From contig NZ_CP079946.1 of the NCBI RefSeq assembly GCF_019968905.1, forward strand, positions 2,790,001-2,854,000: a DNA stretch of 64,000 bases. Reading direction: 5' to 3'. Positions 1 to 7,785 of the stretch are shown in pieces (positions within the stretch are counted from its first letter, which is position 1; each line of letters begins with the position of its first letter). This DNA is from Corallococcus sp. EGB. Its GTDB lineage: Bacteria; Myxococcota; Myxococcia; Myxococcales; Myxococcaceae. The translations under genes and the position numbers were made by a program. The notes under the pieces are model-generated. The model worked only from the letters and a program-made list of their open reading frames with translations. It searched no databases and was not told the DNA's origin.

Positions 1-489
1 GTGGAGACCCGGACCCGGTTCGTCTTCCTCCAGCACGTGATGGAGGTCTCGAAGCGGAGCAACACCGGAGGCGTGGCCGCGCACGCCCTCGCGAACTCGA
101 AGCTGCTCATCCACGGCTCCATGGCGGAGACCTTCGACATGGAGGCGCTCACCGAGCCGGGGACGTGGTTGCTCTTCCCGGATGGCGCCCCCGCGCGGCC
201 GGACGCGCCTCCACCCAGGCAGGTGGTGGTGCTGGACGCGAACTGGTCGCAGGCGCGGAGGATGACCCAGCGGCTCTCCGAGCTGCGGGCGCTCCCCCGG
301 CTGGTGTTGCCTCCGCCGGAGCCCGGGCTGCTCCGGCTCCGCGAGCCCTCGCATCCCTCCGGGATGTCCACCCTGGACGCCGTCGCCCGCGCGGTGGCCC
401 TGCTGGAAGGGCCGGAGGTGGCGGCCCCCCTGGTGCGGCTCGCGTCACTCCGGGTGCAGCGCATCGCCGACTGCGGGACGCTGAACTGA
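1..489 (+). CDS. DTW-domain tRNA-uridine aminocarboxypropyltransferase, 3' part (cut by window edge)
   Basis: The reading frame is open from base 1 and ends in TGA. It carries the family signature in the form LDANWSQARRM (about residue 78), equivalent to the DxTW motif of the TapT/YfiP family, followed by LREPSHPSGMSTLDAVA, which fits the family C-terminal part. Known members transfer the aminocarboxypropyl group of S-adenosylmethionine to uridine in tRNA (acp3U47). The N-terminal cysteine-rich zinc motif is absent because the gene begins before the window; the visible TRTRFVFLQH is an internal family motif, so the GTG at base 1 should not be taken as the true start. A HAD phosphatase follows 22 bases downstream, probably in the same transcript. 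DANW instead of DxTW is a mild variation. Confidence 0.8.
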   Translation: METRTRFVFLQHVMEVSKRSNTGGVAAHALANSKLLIHGSMAETFDMEALTEPGTWLLFPDGAPARPDAPPPRQVVVLDANWSQARRMTQRLSELRALPRLVLPPPEPGLLRLREPSHPSGMSTLDAVARAVALLEGPEVAAPLVRLASLRVQRIADCGTLN

Positions 490-511
490 GGCCCGCGAAG
501 TGAGAGCACCC

Positions 512-1141
512 ATGGCCTACCGGCTGATCATCTTCGACTTCGACGGGACGCTCGCGGACAGCGCGGACTGGTTTCGCGGCATCTTCAACGAGGTGGCCCG
601 GCGCTACGGCTTCCGCGGCGTCAGCGCGGAGGAGCTGGAGTCGCTGCGCGGCCAGGACCACCGGGCCCTGCTCGCGACGCTGGGCGTGCCCATGTGGAAG
701 CTGCCCTTCATCGCCGCGCACGTGCGCAAGCTCGCGGCGCGTGACGCGCACCGCATCCCGCTCTTCCCGGGCGTGGAGGCGATGCTGGAGCAATTGCAGG
801 CGCGGGGCCTCACCCTGGCCGTGGTGAGCTCCAACGCGGAAGCGAACATCCGGCGGGTGCTCGGGCCGGTTGCCTCCGAGCGCATCCGCCACTACGCCTG
901 TGGCGCGGGCCTCTTCAGCAAGCGCGCGAAGTTCCGCAAGGTGTTGAAGGCCGCGGGCGTGCGTGCCCACGAGGCCCTCTCCGTGGGAGACGAGGTGCGC
1001 GACATCGAGGCCGCGGCGGCCGAGGGCATCGCCACCGCCGCGGTGACCTGGGGCTACGCGACGGAGGCGCTGCTGCGCTCGCGCGCGCCCACGGTCGTCC
1101 TCACCCGCATCGAGGAGCTGCTGCAGGCCGTCGCGGCGTAG
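512..1141 (+). CDS. HAD-superfamily phosphatase (phosphoglycolate phosphatase-like)
   Basis: A 209-residue haloacid-dehalogenase hydrolase. The nucleophile motif DFDGTLADS begins at residue 9 and contains the catalytic aspartates. Motif II is the VVSSNAEAN serine, a lysine follows in AKFRKVLK, and the last motif is VGDEVRDIEAA with the metal-binding acidic residues. The helical cap between motifs I and II places it with the PGP/beta-phosphoglucomutase type that hydrolyses small phosphate esters. The substrate cannot be read from sequence. I chose ATG 512 because the alternative GTG at 500 adds only four residues before the conserved hydrophobic strand. It starts 22 bases after the DTW gene and is likely cotranscribed with it. 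Confidence 0.85.
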   Translation: MAYRLIIFDFDGTLADSADWFRGIFNEVARRYGFRGVSAEELESLRGQDHRALLATLGVPMWKLPFIAAHVRKLAARDAHRIPLFPGVEAMLEQLQARGLTLAVVSSNAEANIRRVLGPVASERIRHYACGAGLFSKRAKFRKVLKAAGVRAHEALSVGDEVRDIEAAAAEGIATAAVTWGYATEALLRSRAPTVVLTRIEELLQAVAA

Positions 1142-1147
1142 GCGCGC

Positions 1148-2596
1148 TCAGCGCGTGGTGTTGCGCAGGTACTGCGCATAGAAGCGGATGGCGGCGGCGT
1201 GCTCCTCCACGGAGAGCCGCTCGTCGCGGCCGTGCATCCGCGTGAGGTCCTCCCGGTTCAGCCGCACCGGCACGAAGCGGTAGACGCTGTCGCTCAGCGG
1301 ATGGAAGTAGCGGGCGTCGGTGGCCGCCACGGTGAGGAAGGGCCCCACCAGCACGTCCGGGAACACCTGCCGGATGGTGCGTTGCAATTGCCGCCAACCC
1401 TCCGTGTCCAGGCGCGACACCGGCGAGGCCTCATCACCCTCCACGGCAATCTCCACGCGCTCGTCCTCCACCACCTTCCGCACGTGGTCGCGCACGTCCT
1501 CCAGGCTGTCGCCCGGCAGGAGGCGGACGTTGAGCACCGCGCGCGCCTGCGCGGGCAGCACGTTGGGCTTGGGGCTCGCTTCGAGCATGGTGGCCGCGAG
1601 GGTGGTGCGGATGCTGGCGTTCGTGGAGGGGGACGCGGCCATCCGCCGCTCGAGGAGGGGGGCGAAGAGCCAGGTGTTGGCGAAGAGCAGGCGCATGCCG
1701 AAGCCCATCTCCGGCCCCACGGACTCGAAGAGCGCCCGCGTCCCGCCTCGCAGCGCGGGAGGGAAGGGGTTGTCCTCCAGCCGCACGAGCGCCTGGGCCA
1801 GGGTGTTCGCGGCCGTCTGCGGGGGCGGCATGGAGGCGTGTCCGCCCGTGCTCCGCACCGTCAGCTCCACGCGCCCGGAGCCCTTCTCCGCCACGCCCAC
1901 CAGGGCCACGGGCGCGGCCACGCCGGGCACCAGCCCCACGCCAATGGGGCCTCCCTCGTCCAGCACCGACTCCAGGCGCACGCCCCGCTCGCGCAGCAGC
2001 GCGGCCACGCGAGCGGCGCCGTCGTGCCCGCCCACCTCCTCGTCCGCGCCGAAGGCGAGCATCACCGTGCGGCGGGGCGCGTAGCCCTCGGCGAGCAGGC
2101 CCTCCACGGCTTCGAGGATGGCCAGCACGCTGCCCTTGTCGTCCAGCGCCCCGCGCCCGTACACGTAGCCATCCGCCACGGTGCCGCCGAAGGGCGGGTG
2201 GCTCCAGGTGGCCTCCGCCTCCGCGGGCACCACGTCCAGGTGCCCCATCAGCAGCACGGGCGCCAGGCCGGACTCGGAACCCTTCCAGGTGTAGAGGTGC
2301 GAATGCACGCCCACGGTCTCGTGCACCAGCTGCGCGTGCACGCGGGGAAACCAGGTGACGAACCGGGCATGCAGCGCCTGAAAGGCCGCGTCGTCCGCGC
2401 TCACGCCGTCGGAGGCGGCGATGGTTCTGTGTCGCAGCGCCTCGGCGAGGCGCTCCGAGGCCGCCGTGGCATCCACCGGGAAGGGGGCCGCGGGCTCGGC
2501 GGGCACCTGCCGTGAATCGAAGCGCAGCGTGCGGGCCACGAGGACGCCCGCGAGCAGCAGGATGGGTGTCAGCAGGACGAGGAGGACGCGCTTCAT
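1148..2596 (-). CDS. Membrane-anchored M20 family metallopeptidase (PM20D1/carboxypeptidase S-like)
   Basis: A 482-residue protein with an N-terminal hydrophobic segment (residues about 3-22) acting as signal anchor. M20 zinc motifs are in order: MGHLDVVP (His and Asp ligands), GRGALDDKGS (bridging Asp), GADEEVGG (catalytic Glu pair). The insertion after GHLDVVP (a TWSHPPFGG segment) is typical of the PM20D1/CPS1 branch, which hydrolyses or condenses N-acyl amino acids or dipeptides. The catalytic domain would lie in the periplasm. It converges with the HAD gene with only 6 bases between stops. The subfamily is inferred from motif context; substrate unknown. Confidence 0.88.
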   Translation of the reverse strand: MKRVLLVLLTPILLLAGVLVARTLRFDSRQVPAEPAAPFPVDATAASERLAEALRHRTIAASDGVSADDAAFQALHARFVTWFPRVHAQLVHETVGVHSHLYTWKGSESGLAPVLLMGHLDVVPAEAEATWSHPPFGGTVADGYVYGRGALDDKGSVLAILEAVEGLLAEGYAPRRTVMLAFGADEEVGGHDGAARVAALLRERGVRLESVLDEGGPIGVGLVPGVAAPVALVGVAEKGSGRVELTVRSTGGHASMPPPQTAANTLAQALVRLEDNPFPPALRGGTRALFESVGPEMGFGMRLLFANTWLFAPLLERRMAASPSTNASIRTTLAATMLEASPKPNVLPAQARAVLNVRLLPGDSLEDVRDHVRKVVEDERVEIAVEGDEASPVSRLDTEGWRQLQRTIRQVFPDVLVGPFLTVAATDARYFHPLSDSVYRFVPVRLNREDLTRMHGRDERLSVEEHAAAIRFYAQYLRNTTR

Positions 2597-2887
2597 CGGT
2601 GGAGGAATCCCGGAGAGGAGTCAGCCGAGCGTAGCAGCTGGCGTGACGCGCCACGCCCACTGCCGGACCCGGGCACTGCGCCGCCAGGAATCCACCATCC
2701 AGCTGGTCCCGGAGTGCGGCTCCAGGGCGGAGCCTGGCGGGCTACTTTGCAGCCGCAAAGCCATTCATGAAAGACGTTCATGGCGATCCTGGCGGGCCGG
2801 CATCGTTTCGTCTGGATTCGCCTCGCACCATGGAGGGCTTTGTGGGTTGGGGGGGCGCCACGGATGTGGGCCGGAGCGGGGGCAGCC

Positions 2888-3838
2888 ATGGGGATGATGC
2901 GAACGCGGGCCGTGCTCGTCCCGGACGAGGGGACGCTGGCGCTGTCGGAGGACTATTTTCGTTCCGCGCACCACCTGCGAGCCGAACGGGTGACGCATAC
3001 GCTGGTCGTCGAGGACGGCGCGGGGAACACGCAGCGGGTGCCGCTCATCGTGCGGTCCATCGAGGGGACGTCATACCGTGACGCCATCTCACCCTATGGA
3101 TTTCCCGGCGGTGTGATGGCCGGCCTCCAGGAGGTGCCAAAGGAGACCGTGGACTGGCGGGGGACGGAGCTCGTCAGCATCTTCGTGCGGGACCGCGTCA
3201 TGGGGCCCCGGTGCTTCGCGGACGGAACGGAGCGCAACGAGGTGTTCTTCATCGACCCGCGCATGCCCGTCGAGTTCCGCGCGATGCATTGCCGGCACAT
3301 CCGGCGCAACCTCCGGCTGGGCTACGTGAGCCACGCGTGCGAGGCGCACGCGGCCTCGCGCGAGGAGCGGGAGGGATTCCAGACCGCCTACCGGCAGACC
3401 ATGGTTCGGGAAGGGGCGAGCCCCCGCTACTTCTTCTCCGATGCGTATTTCGACGAGTTGTTTGCCGCGCCGTGCGCCTGGCTGGTGGCGGCGCATGCCC
3501 CCGACGGAGCCGTGGCCTCCGCCGCGCTGTGCGTCAGCAGCGACGGCATGCTGCACTACTACCTGGGGGGAACGGTGGATGCGCACCTGATGCGCTCGCC
3601 AGCGAAGAATGTCTTTGGAACGCTGGTGGAACTCTGCACACAGCTGGGGGTTCCGCTCAATCTGGGCGGAGGCCTCCAGCCGGGTGACACCCTGGAGCAG
3701 TTCAAGCGGAGCCTCTCGAACGCGAGCTCCCACCTCCACACCCATGAACTCATCTGCGATCCGGCGGTGTATGCCGAGTTGTCGCAAGGCCGTACGGCCA
3801 ACGGCTTCTTCCCGGTCTACCGCGCGCCCGGCAATTGA
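2888..3838 (+). CDS. FemAB/GNAT-fold acyltransferase, paralog 1
   Basis: A 316-residue soluble protein. The C-terminal half has the hallmarks of the BioF2-like/FemAB acetyltransferase fold (PF13480 type): a REGFQTAYRQTM segment, YFFSDAYFDELF, then LHYYLGGT, SPAKN and LNLGGGLQPGDTLEQFKRS. It is clearly paralogous to the gene at 5120-6106, sharing RAVLVPD, ISPYGFPGG, RNEVFFID and most of the C-terminal motifs. Such enzymes transfer amino-acyl or acyl groups to cell-wall, lipid or glycan acceptors. A membrane O-acyltransferase lies between the two copies. An in-frame ATG at 2780 would add an Arg/Trp-rich extension not shared by the paralog; ATG 2888, preceded by GGAGCGGGGG, is preferred. Acceptor unknown. 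Confidence 0.7.
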   Translation: MGMMRTRAVLVPDEGTLALSEDYFRSAHHLRAERVTHTLVVEDGAGNTQRVPLIVRSIEGTSYRDAISPYGFPGGVMAGLQEVPKETVDWRGTELVSIFVRDRVMGPRCFADGTERNEVFFIDPRMPVEFRAMHCRHIRRNLRLGYVSHACEAHAASREEREGFQTAYRQTMVREGASPRYFFSDAYFDELFAAPCAWLVAAHAPDGAVASAALCVSSDGMLHYYLGGTVDAHLMRSPAKNVFGTLVELCTQLGVPLNLGGGLQPGDTLEQFKRSLSNASSHLHTHELICDPAVYAELSQGRTANGFFPVYRAPGN

Positions 3839-4001
3839 GGAGACCGCGGGACAGGCTCCCTCCCACGCGAGGGCGGGTTCGTGCCGACAGCCCGACACGT
3901 GCCCGCGACTGAAGGGAGCATGGTGAGAAGGCCGGGAGGATCCCTACCGTGCGACTTGCTCCGGGGGTGTCGACCGGAGAAGTCCAGGAAGGTAGACCCG
4001 G

Positions 4002-5048
4002 ATGACCCGCATTCTTGTCGCTCCGGAGGCCAGCCCCCCGCGCCTGGTGGAATTGGACGCGCTCCGAGGCATCGCCGCGCTGGCGGTCGCGCTGTATCAC
4101 TTCACGGCTGAGTACAGCGACCTCTACGGGCACTCCGGTTCCCTCTGGGAGATGCGGTTCGGCAAGTACGGGGTGCAGCTCTTCTTCGCCATCAGCGGCT
4201 TCGTCATCCTGATGTCGCTGGAGCGCGTCGAGCGGGTCCGGGACTTCATGTGGAGCCGCGCGGTCCGGCTCTATCCGTCCTATTGGACGTCCGTCGCGCT
4301 CACCTTCACGGTGGTGACGCTCTTCGGACTGCCGGAGCGCGAGTTCAGCCTCCAGACGGCCCTGGTCAACCTGACCATGTTTCACGAGCTCCTGCGCATC
4401 CCGCATGTCGACACCGTGTATTGGACGCTGACCATCGAGCTGTCCTTCTACCTGCTGATGTTCGTGCTCGCGTCCGCGCGGCTGCTGCCCAGGGTCATCT
4501 CCGTCTTCATCGTGCTCGTCGTGGCGCAGACGCTGGCGGAGCTGGCGGCCCAGGCCGCGGGCATGACGTTCCTCGCGCGCCTCGCGAGCCGGCCGCACCT
4601 GCAATACTTCGCGCTGGGAATGCTGGCCCTCAAGCACAGCCGCGGCGAGGTCTCCCTCCCGTCCGGGCTGGTGCTCGTGGGCGTCAGTTTCGCTCACGAG
4701 GTGCTGGTGGGGAGCGAGGCGCCGGCCCCCGTGTTCGGCGGGGTCCTGGCGCTTGCCTATGCGTTGTCACGGGGCTGGCTGCGCTGGCTCACGTGGCGCC
4801 CGCTGCTCTTCATGGGGTTCATCTCCTACCCGTTCTACCTGGTCCACCAGAACATCGGTTACGTCATCATCCGGAGGCTCGAGGCCGCGGGCTGGCGTCC
4901 CGACGCGGCCATCGCGGTCGCGATGACGGCCGGCTTCCTGCTGGCCATCCTCATCACCTATCGCGTCGAGCAGCCCGCGCTGCGCGTCTTCCGTCAGTGG
5001 CGGCGGAAGACAGCGGCCCAGGCGGCGCTCCCGCCACACCTCGCTTGA
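4002..5048 (+). CDS. Acyltransferase family 3 membrane protein (OafA/YrhL type)
   Basis: A 348-residue integral membrane protein with about ten hydrophobic segments. It begins with the family signature ELDALRGIAALAVALYHF (residues about 16-33), whose Arg and His are conserved in acyltransferase-3 proteins that move acetyl or other acyl groups onto surface polysaccharides, peptidoglycan or antibiotics. Later motifs are FFAISGFVI and FISYPFYLVHQN, the latter being the usual C-terminal YLxHxP-like site. It lies between two copies of a FemAB/GNAT-like gene (163 bases after the first, 71 before the second), all on the plus strand, so a joint role in modifying one surface molecule is likely. The substrate is not deducible. 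Confidence 0.88.
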   Translation: MTRILVAPEASPPRLVELDALRGIAALAVALYHFTAEYSDLYGHSGSLWEMRFGKYGVQLFFAISGFVILMSLERVERVRDFMWSRAVRLYPSYWTSVALTFTVVTLFGLPEREFSLQTALVNLTMFHELLRIPHVDTVYWTLTIELSFYLLMFVLASARLLPRVISVFIVLVVAQTLAELAAQAAGMTFLARLASRPHLQYFALGMLALKHSRGEVSLPSGLVLVGVSFAHEVLVGSEAPAPVFGGVLALAYALSRGWLRWLTWRPLLFMGFISYPFYLVHQNIGYVIIRRLEAAGWRPDAAIAVAMTAGFLLAILITYRVEQPALRVFRQWRRKTAAQAALPPHLA

Positions 5049-5119
5049 GAGCCTCCGCACTCCGCGCTGGAGCAGGGGCGCGGCGGGTCCTGCATCGCTC
5101 ATGGAAAGGCTGCGCCCCC

Positions 5120-6106
5120 ATGTTGAACCCCTCCGAAGCGTTGCGAATCTCATCTCCGGGCCTGAAGCAATGCCGCGCCGTCCTGGTGCCCGACGGGGGA
5201 ATGTCCACCTTGTCGGAGGACTACTTCCGCTCCCCGCACCACCTGCGGGCCGAGGGCACGACACACACCTTGCTCATCGAGGACGCGGCGGGACGCGCGC
5301 TGCGCGTGCCGCTCATCGTGAGGCCCATCGAAGGGACGCCGTATCACGATGCCATCTCACCCTACGGATTTCCCGGCGGCCGGCTGGATGGGTTGAGGGA
5401 GGTGTCGAGGGACGCCGTGGACTGGACGGACACCGGGCTCGTCAGCCTCTTCGTGCGCGACCGCGTCACCGGCCCTCGCTGCTTCACGGGCGCGACGAAG
5501 CGCAACGAGGTGTTCTTCATCGACTCCCAGCGCCCTGTGGTGTTCCAGGCGGAGGCCCGCCGGCAGATGCGCCGCAACACCCGGCTGGGCTTCGTGAGCA
5601 CCTGCGGCCCGGCGCGTGAGGCCTCGCGCGAGGAGCGCGAGGGCTTCAAGGAGGTCTACCGGCAGACCATGGTTCGCGACAGGGCACACGCGCGGTACTT
5701 CTTCTCCGACGCGTACTTCGAGGACCTGTTCTCCTCGCCGGTGGCATGGCTCGCGACGACGCGTGCGCCGGATGGCGTCATCGCCTCGTCGGGAGTCGCG
5801 GTCGTCAGCGACGGCGTGCTGCATCACTATCTGGGCGGGACGGCGGATGTGTACCTGCCGCGTTCCCCCGCCAAGAACACCGTGTTCGAGTCGCTGCTGG
5901 GGCTCAGCAAGCAGCTGGGGCTGCCGTTGCATCTGGGCGGCGGCGTGCGCCCGGGCGACGGGCTGGAGCGCTTCAAGCGGAGCTTCGGGAACGCGAGCTC
6001 CCATCTCTACACCCACGAGTTCATCTGTGAACCGTCGGTGTATGCACGGCTCTCCGCGGGCCGCGACACGGGCTTCTTCCCGGCGTATCGCGCGCCCCAG
6101 GGCTGA
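5120..6106 (+). CDS. FemAB/GNAT-fold acyltransferase, paralog 2
   Basis: A 328-residue protein highly similar along its length to the product of 2888-3838, with the same YFFSDAYFEDLF, LHHYLGGT, SPAKN and HLGGGVRPGDGLERFKRS motifs characteristic of the FemAB/BioF2-like acyltransferase fold. It has a 13-residue longer N-terminus. The ATG at 5120 is the first in frame after the end of the acyltransferase-3 gene at 5048; an open frame extends upstream but only as the antiparallel-free shadow of that gene. The two copies probably arose by local duplication and diverged, since they differ at many positions yet keep all motifs. Either different acceptors or sequential transfers on one acceptor would explain retention; both are inferences. 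Confidence 0.7.
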   Translation: MLNPSEALRISSPGLKQCRAVLVPDGGMSTLSEDYFRSPHHLRAEGTTHTLLIEDAAGRALRVPLIVRPIEGTPYHDAISPYGFPGGRLDGLREVSRDAVDWTDTGLVSLFVRDRVTGPRCFTGATKRNEVFFIDSQRPVVFQAEARRQMRRNTRLGFVSTCGPAREASREEREGFKEVYRQTMVRDRAHARYFFSDAYFEDLFSSPVAWLATTRAPDGVIASSGVAVVSDGVLHHYLGGTADVYLPRSPAKNTVFESLLGLSKQLGLPLHLGGGVRPGDGLERFKRSFGNASSHLYTHEFICEPSVYARLSAGRDTGFFPAYRAPQG

Positions 6107-6206
6107 GCGACGGCGCGCCGCACTGGCTCCTTCGGAGGACGGCCGAGTGCAGGAGCGGTGCGCAGCGGGTGACTTTCTTTGCCGCCAGGGAATGAGAGGC
6201 TAGCGC

Positions 6207-7385
6207 ATGCGTGGCATGAGAGCGGTGTTGGTGGCGGGGATATGGTGTCTGGCGTGTCGCGTGGCGGACGCGGAAGCGCAGTCACCGGGGGGCTTGTCGC
6301 CAGCCATGGAGGCCGATGCGGAGGCGGAGGGAGCGCCGGCGGGTTGCGAGGGGCTCCTTCCTGGCCCCATGGGGCCCCCCACGGGGACTACCGGTGCGGC
6401 TGACAGTGATGAGCGCTTGCGCATGGAAGTCGACGGAGAGGGCAATGTGCTGTTGGAGTTCGCCAACTCCGTCACGGAGAGCCATCGGCTGGAGTTGCTT
6501 GGGCCGAGCGGTGGGCTGGTGAAGACCTTTTACGACCTTCCCCGGCAGTGGCGCCTGATTGCGCAGGACCAAGGTTTCCACCTGCTGGGCCCGCGCTCGG
6601 ACAGCGACCCGACGAGGGTCCTGCATGTGATGACCCCCAATGGCACCTTGATTCCGAAGCCGGTGGACCTGGACCGGGTGACGGATGTGATTCCCCGAGG
6701 CGGCCAGGGGTCGCTGCTTCTCCGCGCCTATCGGCCCTCCGAGGGACGGTGGCGAATCGACGTGCTCACCTTGGACAGGGAGGGGGAGCAGTCCGCGGCC
6801 CCCCTCTTCATCGCGAGTGGCGCCGGTCCCTACCCGCCATGGGCTGACGTGGCGTCGAGCCAGGTTGACTCGGCGCTGGTGCTCTTCGACTCCAGCGAGA
6901 CGCACAATGGCAGCCAGTGGTCCGCGCGCTGGTTCCGGCCAGGGGGCACCGCGGTCGGCCCCCCCTTCGTGGTGGTGGAGAAGATGCCGAGCGGGTCGTA
7001 CTTCCGTATGGAGCCCCTGCTGAACGGTGAACTCGGACTGAGGTCAGGAGGTGCCTGGGTGGGGCGCCTCACGCCGTTCCACAAGGAGCTGCGGCTCGCC
7101 CCGCCGTGGCTCGCCGTGCAGCCCGGGTTCAGCGTCTCGCCAATACGGCAAGGAAGGGGGTACGGACTGGTGCGTTCCGATTCGGAAAACGGTTGCAAGA
7201 ACTTCATGGTGGTGCACGCGCGAAGCGGAGAACGCTGTGGCGAGGTGGTGCTCCCACCGGTGGAGCCGCCGTGTCAGTCCTCGAGTCTGCGGCTGACTCG
7301 CGATGGGACCTTGGTTCAGTTCGTGTCTCTCGGCGGGGAGTTTGGGGCGTACTCCTTGCGATGGTGGACCGGGCTGCTGAAGTGA
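6207..7385 (+). CDS. Secreted protein of unknown function
   Basis: A 392-residue protein starting with a signal peptide: basic MRGMR, a hydrophobic stretch to about residue 18 and a probable cleavage site near ADAEAQ. The mature part has repeated beta-strand-like segments such as LRMEVDGEGNVLLEF and DGTLVQFVSLGGEFGAYSLRWW, suggestive of a propeller-like fold, but I see no named domain or catalytic motif. It contains few cysteines (two in the signal region, three or so later). It is read in the same direction as the acyltransferase cluster, 100 bases downstream of it. The choice of ATG 6207 over 6219 is uncertain. No function is proposed. Confidence 0.7.
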   Translation: MRGMRAVLVAGIWCLACRVADAEAQSPGGLSPAMEADAEAEGAPAGCEGLLPGPMGPPTGTTGAADSDERLRMEVDGEGNVLLEFANSVTESHRLELLGPSGGLVKTFYDLPRQWRLIAQDQGFHLLGPRSDSDPTRVLHVMTPNGTLIPKPVDLDRVTDVIPRGGQGSLLLRAYRPSEGRWRIDVLTLDREGEQSAAPLFIASGAGPYPPWADVASSQVDSALVLFDSSETHNGSQWSARWFRPGGTAVGPPFVVVEKMPSGSYFRMEPLLNGELGLRSGGAWVGRLTPFHKELRLAPPWLAVQPGFSVSPIRQGRGYGLVRSDSENGCKNFMVVHARSGERCGEVVLPPVEPPCQSSSLRLTRDGTLVQFVSLGGEFGAYSLRWWTGLLK

Positions 7386-7785
7386 CCCAACGTTCGCAAG
7401 GCCCGCGCGGCTTGCACGAGCCCCGAGCAGCCCGCGTCGCTGCAGACGCCGCCCCAGGGCGCGTGCTCGGCACGGGGATGTCTGACAATCGTGCCCGTGA
7501 AGAGCGGCGCGTTGGATGACGGCGCGTGGTGCACGGCCTGGGTGGAGGCAAAGGGGACCGTCCATCATCTCCCCCGGCCCGCGTGTACGGTGTGCGAGCC
7601 TGGGGCGGCCCCGTGGTTTCTTCGCTCCGGCTCAGACTGCTGCATGACACGGACGGCCTGCTCCTCGCCGCCCGTGTCCGGGACGACCAGGTGATTCCGC
7701 TCACGCGGCGCGTCCCGGGCGTCGGGGGCGATGCGCGAGGCGCCGCGCCCTGGGGGCTTCTCCCGGGGCGCGGGCACGCGGCGGG
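7386..7785. other. Intergenic stretch without a convincing gene
   Basis: 400 bases between convergent genes. An imperfect inverted repeat at 7396-7415 (GCAAGGCC facing GGCTTGC) just after the upstream stop could act in transcription termination. Open frames here are compositional and Arg/Pro/Ser-rich. One plus-strand stretch around 7610-7690 reads LLHDTDGLLLAARVRDDQV, which looks faintly protein-like and could be a relic, but has no start, context or recognisable family. Confidence 0.4.
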
